A DNA stretch of 64,000 bases from Cupriavidus pauculus (GCF_003854935.1 NZ_CP033970.1:186001-250000); one strand, 5' to 3'; shown: positions 8,120 through 18,861, counted from the first letter of the stretch. The notes: a model not told the origin generated them from the sequence alone. Program-made: numbers and translations.

Positions 8120-8737
8120 TTAGCGGCCCTGCGCCAGCGATTCGGCGGTGCGGTAGTCGGCGTCCCAGGCGGCGGCGATCTGGCGGCAGCGGCCCAGCGG
8201 CTGGGCGTGGCGCTCCACGTCGACGATGGTTGCATGGTCGGCCCACGCCGGCCGCGCGGGCGCCTCGGGGCTGCGGCCGTCGGTCAGCAGCCAGAGCCAG
8301 CGCTGCTGCGCCGGCCAGCGGCGCGCGTGCCGCGCCAGCAACTGGTCGGCACGCGCCACGCCCAGCGCCAGCGGCGTGCCGCCGCCGCCCGCGATCGGCC
8401 GGATCCAGTCGTCGTTCCACGGCCGCGCGCGCGACGGTGCCAGCCGCACTTCGGCCTGCTGGCCGGCAAAGCAGACCAGCGCCACGTCGGCGCGCGCCTG
8501 ATAGGCCCGCTCCACCAGCCGCGCCAGCACGCCCTTGGCCAGCGCCAGCGGCTCGCCGTGGGCCATCGACCCCGAACAGTCGAGCACGAAGCAATGCAGC
8601 ACGCCGGCGCGCGCCGCCGTGCGACGGAAGCGCAGATGGCTCGCATCGAGCGTCGACTGCCGCCGCGCCGCCAGCGTGCGCGGCCAGTGCACGCGCGGGC
8701 CCGGCGTGCCACCGGGGGCCGTCTGCCGGGGCGACAA
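8120..8737 (-). CDS. Minimal VWA-domain protein, ChlD-like chelatase subunit
   Basis: This reading frame encodes a von Willebrand A domain with a complete metal-ion site: DCSGS (D53-S57), a Thr in GGGGTPLALG (about 121) and LLTDGRS. The match is to the C-terminal third of ChlD/BchD. The AAA+ and acidic-linker parts of a full-length ChlD are absent, so its ATPase partner is presumably the ChlI-type protein encoded just upstream. There is no ATG: TTG at 8737 gives 205 residues and GTG at 8692 gives 190, and I cannot decide between them. Codon order and spacing place it last in the cobN-chlI transcript. It should form the ATP-driven motor of the chelatase together with ChlI. Confidence 0.8.
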   Translation of the reverse strand: MSPRQTAPGGTPGPRVHWPRTLAARRQSTLDASHLRFRRTAARAGVLHCFVLDCSGSMAHGEPLALAKGVLARLVERAYQARADVALVCFAGQQAEVRLAPSRARPWNDDWIRPIAGGGGTPLALGVARADQLLARHARRWPAQQRWLWLLTDGRSPEAPARPAWADHATIVDVERHAQPLGRCRQIAAAWDADYRTAESLAQGR

Positions 8738-8793
8738 GGGAGCCTGCCACCGGTGGCCGCCCTGCCGGTCCTGCGCAGACGGCCGCCGGTGGC

Positions 8794-9804
8794 TCAGGCT
8801 TTTTTTGGCGCGAGCTTCCCGAACGGTTTCAGCGGCTTGACGTCGGCCATGCCCGGCGGCGTCGGCGGCGGCAGCGCGCCCCACGGGTCGTTCGATGGCG
8901 CCGAGTCCGGCGCGGGCGCCCGTGCCGCGTCCGCTTCGGGCGGCAATGCCTGGCGCCGGTGGTGCAGCACCAGCTCTGCCACGGCATCGACGTGCCCGGT
9001 GTCGATGGCCGCCGCAGCCTGCCACGCAGCCAGCGCGCGGGCGGCGCGCAGCATCACCAGGTCCGCGCGCACGCCATCGACGGCCGCTGCCAGACACAGC
9101 GCGCTGACGCGGTCGTGCACGGCGTCGCCAAACGGCAGCCCGCCCAGCGCGCCGCGCGCCCGCGCCACGCGCGCTGCAAGATCGGCCTGCCGCTGCGCCA
9201 CCGCCGCGCGAAAGCCCTCGGGGTCGGCATCGAACGCCAGCCGGGCCCGGACGATGGCCTGCCGCGCGGCCGGGTCGGCATAGTTCGACAGCGCCAGCGC
9301 CAGGCCAAAACGGTCCAGCAGTTGCGGCCGCAGCTCGCCCTCTTCCGGATTCATCGTGCCGACCAGCACGAAGCGCGCCGCGTGCTGGTGTGACACGCCG
9401 TCGCGCTCCACCACGTTGACGCCGCTCGCGGCCACGTCCAGCAACTGGTCGACCAGCGGATCGGGCAGCAGGTTGACCTCGTCGACGTACAGCACGCCGT
9501 CGTGCGCCCGCGCCAGCAGGCCCGGCTGGAAGCGCACCTCGCCCTGCTGCAGCACGTGGCCCAGGTCCAGCGTGCCGGTGAGCTGTTCCTCGCTGGCGCC
9601 CAGCGGCAGCGTTACGAACTGGCCGTGCGGCAGCAGCTCGGCCAGCGCGCGCGCCGCCGTGGACTTGGCCGTGCCGCGCGGCCCGGTCACCAGCACGCCG
9701 CCGATGCCCGGGTCCACGGCCGCCAGCAGCAGCGCCTGCTGCAGCGGCGCCTGCCCCACCAGGGCACTGAACGGAAAAATCGGGCGCAGGGCCGTCTTCG
9801 TCAT
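8794..9804 (-). CDS. chlI: ChlI/BchI-type AAA+ ATPase subunit of a metal chelatase
   Basis: The protein has 336 residues, the normal length for the I subunit of magnesium or cobalt chelatases. Walker A is GPRGTAKST (41-49) and Walker B is GVLYVDEVNLL (D108, E109), with the ChlI-type insert and an arginine-finger region after it. It drives metal insertion by the CobN-type catalytic subunit encoded immediately upstream; its start overlaps the cobN stop by 4 bases. Because chlorophyll genes are absent and CobN and CobW are adjacent, cobalt insertion for cobalamin is the likely role. The family name reflects homology only. Confidence 0.9.
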   Translation of the reverse strand: MTKTALRPIFPFSALVGQAPLQQALLLAAVDPGIGGVLVTGPRGTAKSTAARALAELLPHGQFVTLPLGASEEQLTGTLDLGHVLQQGEVRFQPGLLARAHDGVLYVDEVNLLPDPLVDQLLDVAASGVNVVERDGVSHQHAARFVLVGTMNPEEGELRPQLLDRFGLALALSNYADPAARQAIVRARLAFDADPEGFRAAVAQRQADLAARVARARGALGGLPFGDAVHDRVSALCLAAAVDGVRADLVMLRAARALAAWQAAAAIDTGHVDAVAELVLHHRRQALPPEADAARAPAPDSAPSNDPWGALPPPTPPGMADVKPLKPFGKLAPKKA

Positions 9805-12800
9805 GGCATGCCTTCCAGATGCTGCTCGTTGTCGAGCAATAGATGTTCGATGCGGTCCTTCTGGTCGCCCGGCGCCTGCCAGAGCCCGCGCGCCATGGCT
9901 TCCAGCAGCCGCTCGCAGATGCCCTGCAGCGCGCGCGGATTGTGCCGCGCCAGAAAGTCGCGCGTGGCGGGGTCGTGCACGTAGGCGTCGGCCACCAGCG
10001 CGTACTGGTGGTCGGCCACCACGCGCGCGGTGGCGTCATAGCCGAACAGGTAGTCCACCGTGGCGGCCATCTCGAACGCCCCCTTGTAGCCGTGGCGCTT
10101 GACGCCGTCGATCCATTTCGGATTGACCACCCGCGTGCGGATCACGCGCGCGATTTCCTCCTGCAGCGTGCGCACGCGCGGCGCCGCCGGGTTGGCGTGG
10201 TCGCCGTGGTAGATCGCCGGCTGCGCGCCGCCCAGGTGGCGCACGGCCGCCACCATGCCGCCCTGGAACTGGTAGTAGTCGTTGGCGTCGAGGATGTCGT
10301 GCTCACGGTTGTCCTGGTTCTGGACCACGGCGTCGATGCCGGCCAGCCGCGTGGCGAACGTGTCCGGCGCCGCCACGCCATCGGTGCCCTGGCCGTAGGC
10401 GTAGCCGCCCGCATGCAGGTAGGCGTGCGCCAGGTCGGCATCGGTCTGCCAGCGCCGCCCGTCGACCAGCGCCTGCAGGCCCGTGCCATAGTCGCCGGGC
10501 CGGGCACCGAAGACGCGCCAGCCGGCGCGCACGCGGGCCGCGTCGGGCGCCATGCCCCGCGCTTCCAGCGCCTGCTGCTCGGCCAGCACGCGGGCGCGGA
10601 TCGGGTTGACGTCGGCGGGCTCGTCCAGCGCGGCCACGGCCTGCACGGCCGCGTCGAACAGCGCCACCAGGTTGGCGAACGCATCGCGGAAGAAGCCCGA
10701 CACGCGCAGCGTCACGTCCACGCGCGGGCGGTCGAACACGGTCATCGGCAAAATTTCGAAGTCGACCACGCGATGGCTGCCATGCGCCCATTTCGGCCGC
10801 ACGCCGATCAGCGCCATGGCCTGCGCGATGTCGTCGCCGCCCGTGCGCATGGTGGCCGTGCCCCAGACGGACAGCCCCACCGCGCGCGGATACTCGCCAT
10901 GTTCCTGCAGATGCCGCTCCACAAGCTGGCTGGCCGCGCGCAGGCCGAGCGTCCACGCCGTGCGCGTCGGCACGGCGCGCGTATCGACCGAGTAGAAGTT
11001 GCGGCCCGTGGGCAGCACGTCGGGCCGCCCGCGCGATGGCGCGCCGCTGGGGCCGGGCGGCACGAAGCGGCCAGCCAGCCCGCGTTCGAGCTGCAGCAGT
11101 TCCTGCGCGCCGCAGGCGTCCAGGCGCGGCGCCACCGTATCGCGCAGGCGCGCCAGCACCGCCGCCGACTGCGGCCCGATGGCCGCGCCGTCGCCCAGCA
11201 GCCGCAGCGCCAGCGCTTCCAGCCGCTCGCGCGTATCGCCATGGTGGCGCCACGGCGCCGCGTCGACCTCGGCCAGCACCGCCGGGCGCGGACCGGTCCA
11301 CGGCGCGGCCCAGTCCGCGTCCAGCGGGTCGAAGCCGTCGCCGAGCGCAAGGTCGGCCGCCAGTGCCGCCAGCAGGCTGGCCCGGCCCTCGCGGCCGTCG
11401 CCAACGGGGAAGCGGCCCAGCGCGGCCAGCGTATCGCGCCGCTGCCGGCCCTGCGGCGACTGGCCGAACACGTGCAGCCCGTCGCGGATCTGCGACTCCT
11501 TGAGTTCGCAGAGCCAGGCATCGGTACGGTTCAGCAGCGCGTCTTCTTCCTCGCCACTGGCCGGCGCGTCGATGCCTAGCTCGCGGTGCAACTGCTGGTC
11601 GACGATGGCGCGCAGGATGCCCTTGCGCAGCAACTTCGCGCGGCGCGGGTCCACGGTCAGTGCCTCGTAGTACTCGTCGACCTGCCGCTCCAGGTCCTGC
11701 AGCGGGCCGTAGTTCTCCGCGCGCGTCAGCGGCGGCATCAGGTGGTCGATGATCACGGCCTGCGCGCGGCGCTTGGCCTGCGCGCCTTCGCCGGGGTCAT
11801 TGACGATGAACGGGTACAGGTGCGGCAGCGGGCCCAGGATTGCGTCGGGCCAGCACGTGTCGGCCAGCGCCACGCTCTTGCCGGGCAGCCATTCCAGGTT
11901 GCCGTGCTTGCCCACGTGGACCACCGCGTCGATGGCGAACACGTGCCGCAGCCAGAAATAGAACGCCAGGTAGCCGTGCGGCGGCACCAGCTCGGCATCG
12001 TGGTAGCTCGCGTAGTCGTCCACGCCATAGGCGCGGGCCGGCTGGATGCCGACGAACACGTTGCCCGCGCGCACGCCGGCGATCATGAAGCGCCCGGCGC
12101 GGACCATCGGATCGGCCTCGGGCGGGCCCCAGCGCTGCGCGATGGCCGCCTGGTTCGCGGCCGGCAACCGGGCCAGCCACGCGCGGTAGTCGTCCAGCGC
12201 CACGCTCTGGAACGCGGGGCGTGCGGCGTGCTGCGCGATGTCGTTGGTCACGCCGCGCGTCAGGCCCTGCATCAGCGCGTCGCCATCGGCCGGCAGCGGC
12301 CCGGTGGCGTACCCGGCATCGCGCAGCATGGCGAGTATCCGCACGACCGACGCCGGCGTATCGAGCCCCACCCCGTTGCCGATGCGGCCCTCGCTGGCCG
12401 GGTAGTTGGCCAGAATCAGCGCCAGCCGCTTGTCGGCCGCCGGCAGCGTGCGCAGCCGGCACCAGCGGCGCGCCAGTTCCGCGACAAAGCCGATGCGGCC
12501 GGCATCGGGCTGGTAGCGCACAACATCCACCTGGGTGTGCGGGCAGCGGTAGGCCAGCCCCTTGAAGCTGATGGCGCGCGTGATGATGCGGCCGTCGACC
12601 TCGGGCATCGCCACATGCATGGCCACGTCGCGCGTGCCCAGGCCCTGGCTGTCGGCCAGCCAGTCCTCGCGGTTGCCGCCGCTCAGGATGACCTGCAGCA
12701 CCGGCGCGTCGTTGGCCAGCGGCGCGTCGGCCTCTCCGGCGTTCTCGAGCGAGGCCACCGAGAAGGCCGTGGTGTTCAGGACCAGCGACACCGCGTGGGC

Positions 12801-13583
12801 GTCGCACAGCCGCTGCAGCACGTCGCGGCAGACCGGCTCCTTGAGCGAGCTGACCGCCAGCGGCAGCGGGCACAGGCCGGCGTCGAGCAGCGCATCGGCC
12901 ATCGCGTCGAACACGTCGGTATTGCCGGCCTGCAGGTGCGAGCGATAGAACAGCAGCGCCACCACGGGCGCGCCGCCGAGGCCGCGCGCGGCCCATTCGC
13001 GCTGCCAGTCGGCGGCCGTGGCCACGCCATGGTCGCGGTGATAGAGCGCGGCCTGCGGCAGGCTCTGCAACGGAAGCACCGGCTCCGTGTGGCCGAACGC
13101 ATGCTGGCCCAGGCAGCGGAAGAACTGCTCGGCGTTGCCGGCGCCGCCTTCGCGCAGGTAGCGCCAGAGCTGATGCGACAGCGCCGCCGGCGCATTGCCC
13201 AGCCGCGCGAGGTTGTCGTCCTCGGCCAGGTCGCCGGAGAACATCACCAGCAACTGGCCGCGCGCCCGCGCAATCTCGGGCAGGCGTTCCAGCCCGTAGG
13301 CCCAGTCGTTGGCGCCGCCCAGGTGGTCCACCACCACCACGCGCGCGTGCTGCAGCACCTCGTCGACGTAGAGATCGAGCGACGCCGGCTGGCGCAGGTA
13401 CATCTGGTTGGCCAGCCGCACGGTGGGATAGCCGGCGCCGAGCCGGGGCACCGCAGCGGCCAGCAGCGACAGCGTGGTGTCGGCCGCGCTGAGGATGACG
13501 ATGTCGCCCGGCGTCTGGTCCATGCGCAGCACGACGCCGTTGTCCTCGACAAAGCCGCCGGGACGGGTGGACAGCAGGTGCAT
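9801..13583 (-). CDS. cobN: Cobaltochelatase large subunit CobN
   Basis: The 1260-residue protein matches the length and the whole architecture of CobN/ChlH. The family hallmark HVGKHGNLEWLPGKS is at about residue 555, and the C-terminal region holds the conserved KWIDGVKRHGYKGAFE and DILDANDYYQFQGG segments. No signal peptide or membrane helix is present, so it is cytosolic. With ChlI and the VWA subunit it would insert Co2+ into hydrogenobyrinate a,c-diamide in aerobic-type B12 synthesis. It lies 18 bases after cobW and overlaps chlI, so the genes form one operon. A paralogue with export signals is encoded just upstream. Confidence 0.95.
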   Translation of the reverse strand: MHLLSTRPGGFVEDNGVVLRMDQTPGDIVILSAADTTLSLLAAAVPRLGAGYPTVRLANQMYLRQPASLDLYVDEVLQHARVVVVDHLGGANDWAYGLERLPEIARARGQLLVMFSGDLAEDDNLARLGNAPAALSHQLWRYLREGGAGNAEQFFRCLGQHAFGHTEPVLPLQSLPQAALYHRDHGVATAADWQREWAARGLGGAPVVALLFYRSHLQAGNTDVFDAMADALLDAGLCPLPLAVSSLKEPVCRDVLQRLCDAHAVSLVLNTTAFSVASLENAGEADAPLANDAPVLQVILSGGNREDWLADSQGLGTRDVAMHVAMPEVDGRIITRAISFKGLAYRCPHTQVDVVRYQPDAGRIGFVAELARRWCRLRTLPAADKRLALILANYPASEGRIGNGVGLDTPASVVRILAMLRDAGYATGPLPADGDALMQGLTRGVTNDIAQHAARPAFQSVALDDYRAWLARLPAANQAAIAQRWGPPEADPMVRAGRFMIAGVRAGNVFVGIQPARAYGVDDYASYHDAELVPPHGYLAFYFWLRHVFAIDAVVHVGKHGNLEWLPGKSVALADTCWPDAILGPLPHLYPFIVNDPGEGAQAKRRAQAVIIDHLMPPLTRAENYGPLQDLERQVDEYYEALTVDPRRAKLLRKGILRAIVDQQLHRELGIDAPASGEEEDALLNRTDAWLCELKESQIRDGLHVFGQSPQGRQRRDTLAALGRFPVGDGREGRASLLAALAADLALGDGFDPLDADWAAPWTGPRPAVLAEVDAAPWRHHGDTRERLEALALRLLGDGAAIGPQSAAVLARLRDTVAPRLDACGAQELLQLERGLAGRFVPPGPSGAPSRGRPDVLPTGRNFYSVDTRAVPTRTAWTLGLRAASQLVERHLQEHGEYPRAVGLSVWGTATMRTGGDDIAQAMALIGVRPKWAHGSHRVVDFEILPMTVFDRPRVDVTLRVSGFFRDAFANLVALFDAAVQAVAALDEPADVNPIRARVLAEQQALEARGMAPDAARVRAGWRVFGARPGDYGTGLQALVDGRRWQTDADLAHAYLHAGGYAYGQGTDGVAAPDTFATRLAGIDAVVQNQDNREHDILDANDYYQFQGGMVAAVRHLGGAQPAIYHGDHANPAAPRVRTLQEEIARVIRTRVVNPKWIDGVKRHGYKGAFEMAATVDYLFGYDATARVVADHQYALVADAYVHDPATRDFLARHNPRALQGICERLLEAMARGLWQAPGDQKDRIEHLLLDNEQHLEGMP

Positions 13584-13601
13584 CGCGCCAGCGCCCGGTG
13601 G

Positions 13602-14672
13602 TCAGCGCGTGGCGCCCAGCGCGGCGTCCAGCGATGCCTGCAGCGCCGCGCCGTCCAGGTCCTGCCCGATCAGCACCACGCGCGTGCCCTGCGGCTCGCC
13701 GGCGCGCCAGGCGCGGTCGAAATAGCTGTCGAAGCGCTGGCCCACGCCATGCAGCACCAGCCGCATCGCCTTGCCCGGCAGCGTGGCAAAGCCCTTGACG
13801 CGGTAGATCGTGTGGTCGGCCACCAGCTTCTGCAGCGCGGCGACCAGCGCGTCGCGCTCGACCGTGCCGGCCTGCACGACCACGGAATCGAACTCGTCGT
13901 GATGATGATCGGCATGGTCGGGGTCGTCGGCGCTGCCGTGGTGATCGGGCCGCAGGTGGATCGTCTCTTCCGACGCGCGCTGCAGGCCCAGCAGCATCGC
14001 CACGTCGAGCTTGCCGGCCTGCGCGGGCACGATCTTGACCTCGGCCGGAATCTCGGGCCGCACCAGCGCCTCCACGGCCGCCAGCTGCGCGGGGTCCATC
14101 AGGTCGGTCTTGTTCAGGATCACCAGGTCCGCGCTGGCAAGCTGGTCCTCGAACAGTTCGTGCAGCGGCGACTCGTGGTCGAGATTGGGATCGGCGCGGC
14201 GCTGGGCATCCACCGCCACCGGATTGGCCGCGAACTGCCCGGCCGCCGCCGCTGGGCCGTCGACCACGGTCACCACGGCATCCACCGTGAACGCATTGCG
14301 GATGCTCGGCCAGTGAAACGCCTGCACCAACGGCTTGGGCAGCGCCAGCCCCGACGTCTCGATCAGCACGTGGTCGATCTGGCCGCGGCGCTCCAGCAGT
14401 TGCTCCATCACCGGGAAGAATTCCTCCTGCACCGTGCAGCACAGGCAGCCGTTGGCCAGTTCGTAGAGCTGGCCCGTGGGCTCGCCGGCATCGTCGCAGC
14501 CAATGCCGCAGCCCTTCAGGATCTCGCCGTCGATGCCGAGTTCGCCAAACTCGTTGACGATCACCGCGATACGGCGCCCGTTGGCGTTGTCGAGGATATG
14601 GCGCAGCAGCGTGGTCTTGCCGCTGCCGAGAAAGCCCGTGACGATGGTGGCCGGAATCTTGGAGGTCTGCAT
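13602..14672 (-). CDS. cobW: CobW-family GTPase metallochaperone
   Basis: The 356-residue protein carries the G3E GTPase P-loop GFLGSGKTT (G13-T21), the CLCC metal-binding motif (C76, C78, C79), the guanine-specificity motif NKTD and a His/Asp-rich stretch (HHGSADDPDHADHHHDE, about residues 240-260) that fits metal handling, followed by the CobW C-terminal domain. CobW proteins load metal, here probably Co2+, for delivery to the cobaltochelatase. The gene stands directly before cobN in the same direction. Zinc-responsive COG0523 relatives are the main alternative, but the context argues for cobalt. Confidence 0.93.
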   Translation of the reverse strand: MQTSKIPATIVTGFLGSGKTTLLRHILDNANGRRIAVIVNEFGELGIDGEILKGCGIGCDDAGEPTGQLYELANGCLCCTVQEEFFPVMEQLLERRGQIDHVLIETSGLALPKPLVQAFHWPSIRNAFTVDAVVTVVDGPAAAAGQFAANPVAVDAQRRADPNLDHESPLHELFEDQLASADLVILNKTDLMDPAQLAAVEALVRPEIPAEVKIVPAQAGKLDVAMLLGLQRASEETIHLRPDHHGSADDPDHADHHHDEFDSVVVQAGTVERDALVAALQKLVADHTIYRVKGFATLPGKAMRLVLHGVGQRFDSYFDRAWRAGEPQGTRVVLIGQDLDGAALQASLDAALGATR

Positions 14673-14782
14673 GCGGGGGATGGGCGTGATTTGCGAAGGC
14701 GATCAGGATACGGACATACGAGGGGGCTGTCTATTTGGGGGTGCCTGGCGTGGGGTGGCGTGGTGGGTCGGGCAAGCGCTGG

Positions 14783-14894
14783 CCCTCTCCCCCGGCCCCT
14801 CTCCCGCGCGCGGGAGAGGGGAGAACACCATCGCATTGCCATTCCTGTCGGTTTGCTCCCCTCTCCCGCGCGGGAGAGGGGTGGGGGGAGAGGG
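14783..14894. repeat. Inverted pair of GC-rich REP-like palindromes
   Basis: Two hairpins of the same family as at 1309-1432, at 14796-14821 and 14858-14881, are flanked outward by CCCTCTCCCCCGG and GGGGGGAGAGGG, so the pair points the opposite way to the one at 1.3 kb. It lies between the exported cobN paralogue and cobW and may separate their expression. Confidence 0.85.
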
Positions 14895-14910
14895 CAAGCA
14901 TCGCAGCCTG

Positions 14911-17900
14911 CTACCCCCGCCGCCCCCGCCACCACCCCGCGAACGCACCCCCCACGACAGCCAGTGCCGCCAGCAGCCACCCGATCGCCGGTCGTCCCGT
15001 TCGCGCCGGCGTCGCGGCCAGCTGCGCCACCAGCCGCTGGCCGCTGACGTGTTCGACATCCGATGTCGACGCCACCGGCGCCGCCGGCACGACGGCCTGC
15101 GGTGTCCGCACCGCCTGCGCCTCCCGCTGCGCCGGCCGCACCACCGCGTCGGTCAGCGCGCGGCCTACCGGTTTCATGTCGATCCGCGCCGCGCGGCCCG
15201 CGCGCGCGATATGCGCCATCAGCGTGGGATTGCCGCAGGTATTGGCCGTGCACGACAGCCCGTCGCGCTGCACGCTCGCCGTGTACTGGCGCAGCAATTC
15301 GCGGCGCTCGGCGTCGGTGAAGCGGTAGCTGCCCTGCCGGTCCACCTCCAGCAGCCGCGCCAGGATGCCCTGCCGCGCGTGCGGATTGGCGCCGCGGAAG
15401 AACGCCGCCATGCCCAGCCCGAGCTTGTCGGCCACATAGACGTCGTAGGTGCGCTGCCAGAACTCGCCGGGCATCTGCTCGGGCACGGTGGCCTGGAAGC
15501 CGTACAGGTGCTCCACCTCCTTGTACATCTCGCGGGCGCCCGCGTAGCCCGCGCGCTGCATCCCGGTGATCCACTTCGGATTCCACTGGCGCGCGTTCAG
15601 CTCCGTGGCCAGCCATGTGCGGGCGTCCACGGTCTCGGCCCGGCCCGGGCGGCGCAGGTTGTGCAGCCACAGCGGCGGCGCCGTGCCGCCGGCCGCGCGC
15701 GTGGCGGCGGCCAGGCCGCCCGCGTATTGGTAGGTGTCGTCGTTGTCCAGCGCGCCGTAGAGCGTGCTGGCGCGCGAGAACAGCACCGCCTGGTTCGACT
15801 TGAGGTGGCTGGCCAGCGCCCCCGGCGCCGATTCGCCCCAGCCATCGGCCGAATAGGCGAAGTTCATGTAGCGCAGGTACTGGCGCGCCAGCGCATCGGG
15901 CGGGCCCTGCGCGTCGCGGCTCTGCTCGACCATCTGCTGCACGCCGATCGAATAGTTGCCGGGCCGCGCCGCGAACACCCGCGACCGCGCCAGCCGCTGC
16001 GCCTGCCCCGGCTCCACGCCCTGCCGGCCCAGTTCCATGGCGACAGCCTCGTCATGGCGGCTAATTGCATTCTCACCGGCAGCGGCGGCCAGCCGGGCAG
16101 CCTTGTCCAGCAGCGCGATCTTGTCGCCAAAGCCGTCGCGGTAGATGCCCGAGGTGGTCAGCAGCACGTTCACGCGTGGCCGGCCCAGATCGGCATCGGG
16201 AATCAGCCGCACGTCCTCCACATTGCCGCGCGCGTTCCACACCGGTTCCACGCCCATCAGGTACAGCGCCTCGGCCTCCATCGCGCCCTGGTGCCGCTCG
16301 GTCTCGCCGTACCAGAGCACCATCGACACCGACTCCGGCCACTTGCCCCGCTCGCGGCGGAAGCGGTCGAGCGTCTGTGCCGCCATCGTCTTGCCCAGCG
16401 CCCACGCGGCCTGGGTGGGAATGCGCGCGCCGTCGAAGGCGTGCAGGTTGCGGCCGGTGGGCAGGCTGTCGGGCACGCGCACGGGGTCGCCCAGCGGGCC
16501 GGTGGGCAGGTAGCGGCCGGCCAGCACCATGACCAGGCCATCCAGTTCGCGCTGGGGCGACGCGCGCAGGTCGGCCAGCCACTGGCGGCCGGCGGCCAGC
16601 GCGCGGCGTTCGGCATCGTCCGAGCCCTCGACGTCGCGGCCCGCCACCAGCGCGGCCGACCACGCGCGCAGGCGGTCGGCATCGGCCTTGACCTGCGTGC
16701 CCAGCATCAGCGCCAGCGCGTCGGCCTGGTCGGCGTCGGGCGGCAATTGGCCGAGCGTGTGGATGCCCAGCGGCATCGGTTCGGCCTCCACCTTGTGCAG
16801 GAAGGCGTGCACGACCGGCTCGATGGTGTCCCAGGGCGCGCCGGCATCGACGCCTAGTTGCTGGTCCAGCTTCAGCGCGCGGATCTTGGCCAGCGCCTGG
16901 CGCCGGTACTGGGCCGACAGCTCCGGCGCGCTGTCGCGCGTGGCGTCGGCCTGTTCGATCGCCTCGTCCAGGGCGGCCAGCACCGGGGGCTGGCCCGCCG
17001 AGGCCAGCAGCGGCGACAGGTGGCTTACCAGCACGGCCGCGCTGCGGCGCTTGGCCTGGATCGCCTCGCCGCCGCCGTCCTGGATGTAGACGTAGGCGTT
17101 CGGCAGGTCGCCGAGCAGCAGTTCGGATGCGTCGCCGCCCGCCTGCGCGACCTGCTTGCCCGGCAGCCATTCCAGCGTGCCGTGGCGGCCCACGTGGACC
17201 ACGGCATCGGCGCCGAACGCGTGGCGATACCACAGGTAGGCGGCGATGTAGGCGTGCGGCGGCGGCGTGATCGTGTCGTGCGAGACGTCCATCGCGCGGT
17301 CGAAGGTTGAGCGCAGCGGCTGCGGGCCGACAAACACGTTGCCAAAGCGCAGGCCCGGCAGCACGTAGGCGGGATCGCCGCGCGCGTCGCGCGCGAGCAT
17401 CAGCGGATGGCGGCCGGGCGGGCCCCACGCACGCTCCACCGACGCGCGGAACGGCGCCGGCAACGCATCGAACCATCGGCGGTACTGGGCCAGCGGCACC
17501 AGCGTGACGTGGCCGGCGCGGACCATGCGGTCCAGCTCGCCCGGCGACCACGTCTCGACGTTGCGGCCGTTGGCTTCGAGCAGCGACGTGAGCGCGGCGG
17601 TGTCGGGCAGGCTGGTGCCGGTGTCGTAGCCGGCCGCGCGCAGGCGCTGCAGGATCTGGGCGAGCGATGGCAGCGTCGCCAGGTAGCTCGCGCCGATATT
17701 GCCGCGCCCGGGCGGGTTGTTGTAGTACAGCACCGCCACATGCTTGCGCGCGGGCGGCGTGTCCTGCAGCGCGATCCAGCGCCGCACGCGCGCGACGATT
17801 GCGTCGACACGCTCCGGCACCGCCGCACTGGCCGTGGCGCCGTCCTGCGGCTCCTGCGTGGCGAACAGGATCGGCTCGGTCGCCCCGCTGCGCTCGGCGG

Positions 17901-18861
17901 CGGTCAGCAGCAGCGGCAGGCGCTCGCCGGCAATGCCGCGCACGTCGGCACGCCAGCGGTCGGCGCTGTCGCGCGTGGCAATCAGGTTGATCGTGTGCAG
18001 GCCGTGGCGCGCCAGCCAGTCCTTGTCCTCGGCGCGCGGAATGGTCAGGTTCAGCGCCAGCAGCGCGCGCAGCGGCGTGGCGCCGTCCTGCGTCAGCAGG
18101 CCGTCGAGCGCGGACAGCGGCCAGCCAAAGGCCGGGACCACGCCGATGCCGGCGCGCTCCAGCGCCGCGATCAGCGCGTCGACGTGAGCGAGGTCGCGCT
18201 GGCGGTAGTTCGTCGCATAGAACGCGATGCCGACCAGCGGCGCGTCGGGCCGCAGGCCGCCGTTGGCGCGGTACCAGCGCAGGTAGTCGTCCAGCGACGC
18301 GAACGGTTGCGGCGCGCGCGGGTGGTAGAGCCCGGCGGCGGGCGCGGGCCGGACCGGCGGCACGGTGATCGGCGCCACGCCGGCGGCACGCTGTTGCGCG
18401 GCCACGGCGTAGGCCAGGAAGGCGGCAAGATTGTCGACGCCGCCGGCGTCCCAGTAGCGCTGGGCGCCGGCGCTCAGCGTCGCATCGGTATGGATCTGCC
18501 ACGCGGCGTCGGCGGTCTCCGCCGGCATGGCCAGCACCGTTGCGCCACGCGCCTGGGCCTGCCGAATATCGGGCCCCATCTGGCGCAGCGCGGCGGCGGG
18601 GACGAACCACGCCGCGATCACGTCGGCGCGGGCCAGCGTCGCGGCATCGAGCGCCGCATTGGCAAATCGGAATTCGGCCACGCCTTCGCCATGGGCCGCG
18701 CGGAACGCCTCCGCGGCGGCAGGCAGCAGATGGGTCTGGGACGACACCACGACCACCCGCACCGGCGCCGCCACGGCCACCAGTGGCAGGCAGACGCACA
18801 GCCAGGCCAGCCAGACCAGCAGTCGGCGGCAGGCGGCAGAAAGGGGAAGCGTGGCGAACAC
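14911..18861 (-). CDS. Exported, membrane-anchored CobN-type chelatase paralogue
   Basis: I place the start at GTG 18861, which gives 1316 residues beginning with a signal peptide (hydrophobic core [19 protein letters not shown]). An in-frame ATG at 19068 would bury this signal 69 residues inside. The body is a full CobN/ChlH-type subunit with [15 protein letters not shown] at about 555 and the conserved C-terminal segments. A membrane helix ([19 protein letters not shown]) followed by RGRRG closes the protein, so the catalytic part should face the periplasm, where ATP-dependent ChlI/ChlD cannot act. HmuS-type CobN relatives of haem-uptake systems are a known parallel, thought to remove metal from tetrapyrroles. 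Role here: probably metal or tetrapyrrole handling at uptake. It is upstream of and co-directional with cobW-cobN. Confidence 0.85.
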   Translation of the reverse strand: MFATLPLSAACRRLLVWLAWLCVCLPLVAVAAPVRVVVVSSQTHLLPAAAEAFRAAHGEGVAEFRFANAALDAATLARADVIAAWFVPAAALRQMGPDIRQAQARGATVLAMPAETADAAWQIHTDATLSAGAQRYWDAGGVDNLAAFLAYAVAAQQRAAGVAPITVPPVRPAPAAGLYHPRAPQPFASLDDYLRWYRANGGLRPDAPLVGIAFYATNYRQRDLAHVDALIAALERAGIGVVPAFGWPLSALDGLLTQDGATPLRALLALNLTIPRAEDKDWLARHGLHTINLIATRDSADRWRADVRGIAGERLPLLLTAAERSGATEPILFATQEPQDGATASAAVPERVDAIVARVRRWIALQDTPPARKHVAVLYYNNPPGRGNIGASYLATLPSLAQILQRLRAAGYDTGTSLPDTAALTSLLEANGRNVETWSPGELDRMVRAGHVTLVPLAQYRRWFDALPAPFRASVERAWGPPGRHPLMLARDARGDPAYVLPGLRFGNVFVGPQPLRSTFDRAMDVSHDTITPPPHAYIAAYLWYRHAFGADAVVHVGRHGTLEWLPGKQVAQAGGDASELLLGDLPNAYVYIQDGGGEAIQAKRRSAAVLVSHLSPLLASAGQPPVLAALDEAIEQADATRDSAPELSAQYRRQALAKIRALKLDQQLGVDAGAPWDTIEPVVHAFLHKVEAEPMPLGIHTLGQLPPDADQADALALMLGTQVKADADRLRAWSAALVAGRDVEGSDDAERRALAAGRQWLADLRASPQRELDGLVMVLAGRYLPTGPLGDPVRVPDSLPTGRNLHAFDGARIPTQAAWALGKTMAAQTLDRFRRERGKWPESVSMVLWYGETERHQGAMEAEALYLMGVEPVWNARGNVEDVRLIPDADLGRPRVNVLLTTSGIYRDGFGDKIALLDKAARLAAAAGENAISRHDEAVAMELGRQGVEPGQAQRLARSRVFAARPGNYSIGVQQMVEQSRDAQGPPDALARQYLRYMNFAYSADGWGESAPGALASHLKSNQAVLFSRASTLYGALDNDDTYQYAGGLAAATRAAGGTAPPLWLHNLRRPGRAETVDARTWLATELNARQWNPKWITGMQRAGYAGAREMYKEVEHLYGFQATVPEQMPGEFWQRTYDVYVADKLGLGMAAFFRGANPHARQGILARLLEVDRQGSYRFTDAERRELLRQYTASVQRDGLSCTANTCGNPTLMAHIARAGRAARIDMKPVGRALTDAVVRPAQREAQAVRTPQAVVPAAPVASTSDVEHVSGQRLVAQLAATPARTGRPAIGWLLAALAVVGGAFAGWWRGRRG

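Noticed and set aside
8797-10039. N-terminal extension of the VWA reading frame
   Set aside because: The frame runs antiparallel in phase through chlI and cobN and reads as Ala/Arg/Gly-rich shadow sequence; the real gene is only the last ~205 codons.
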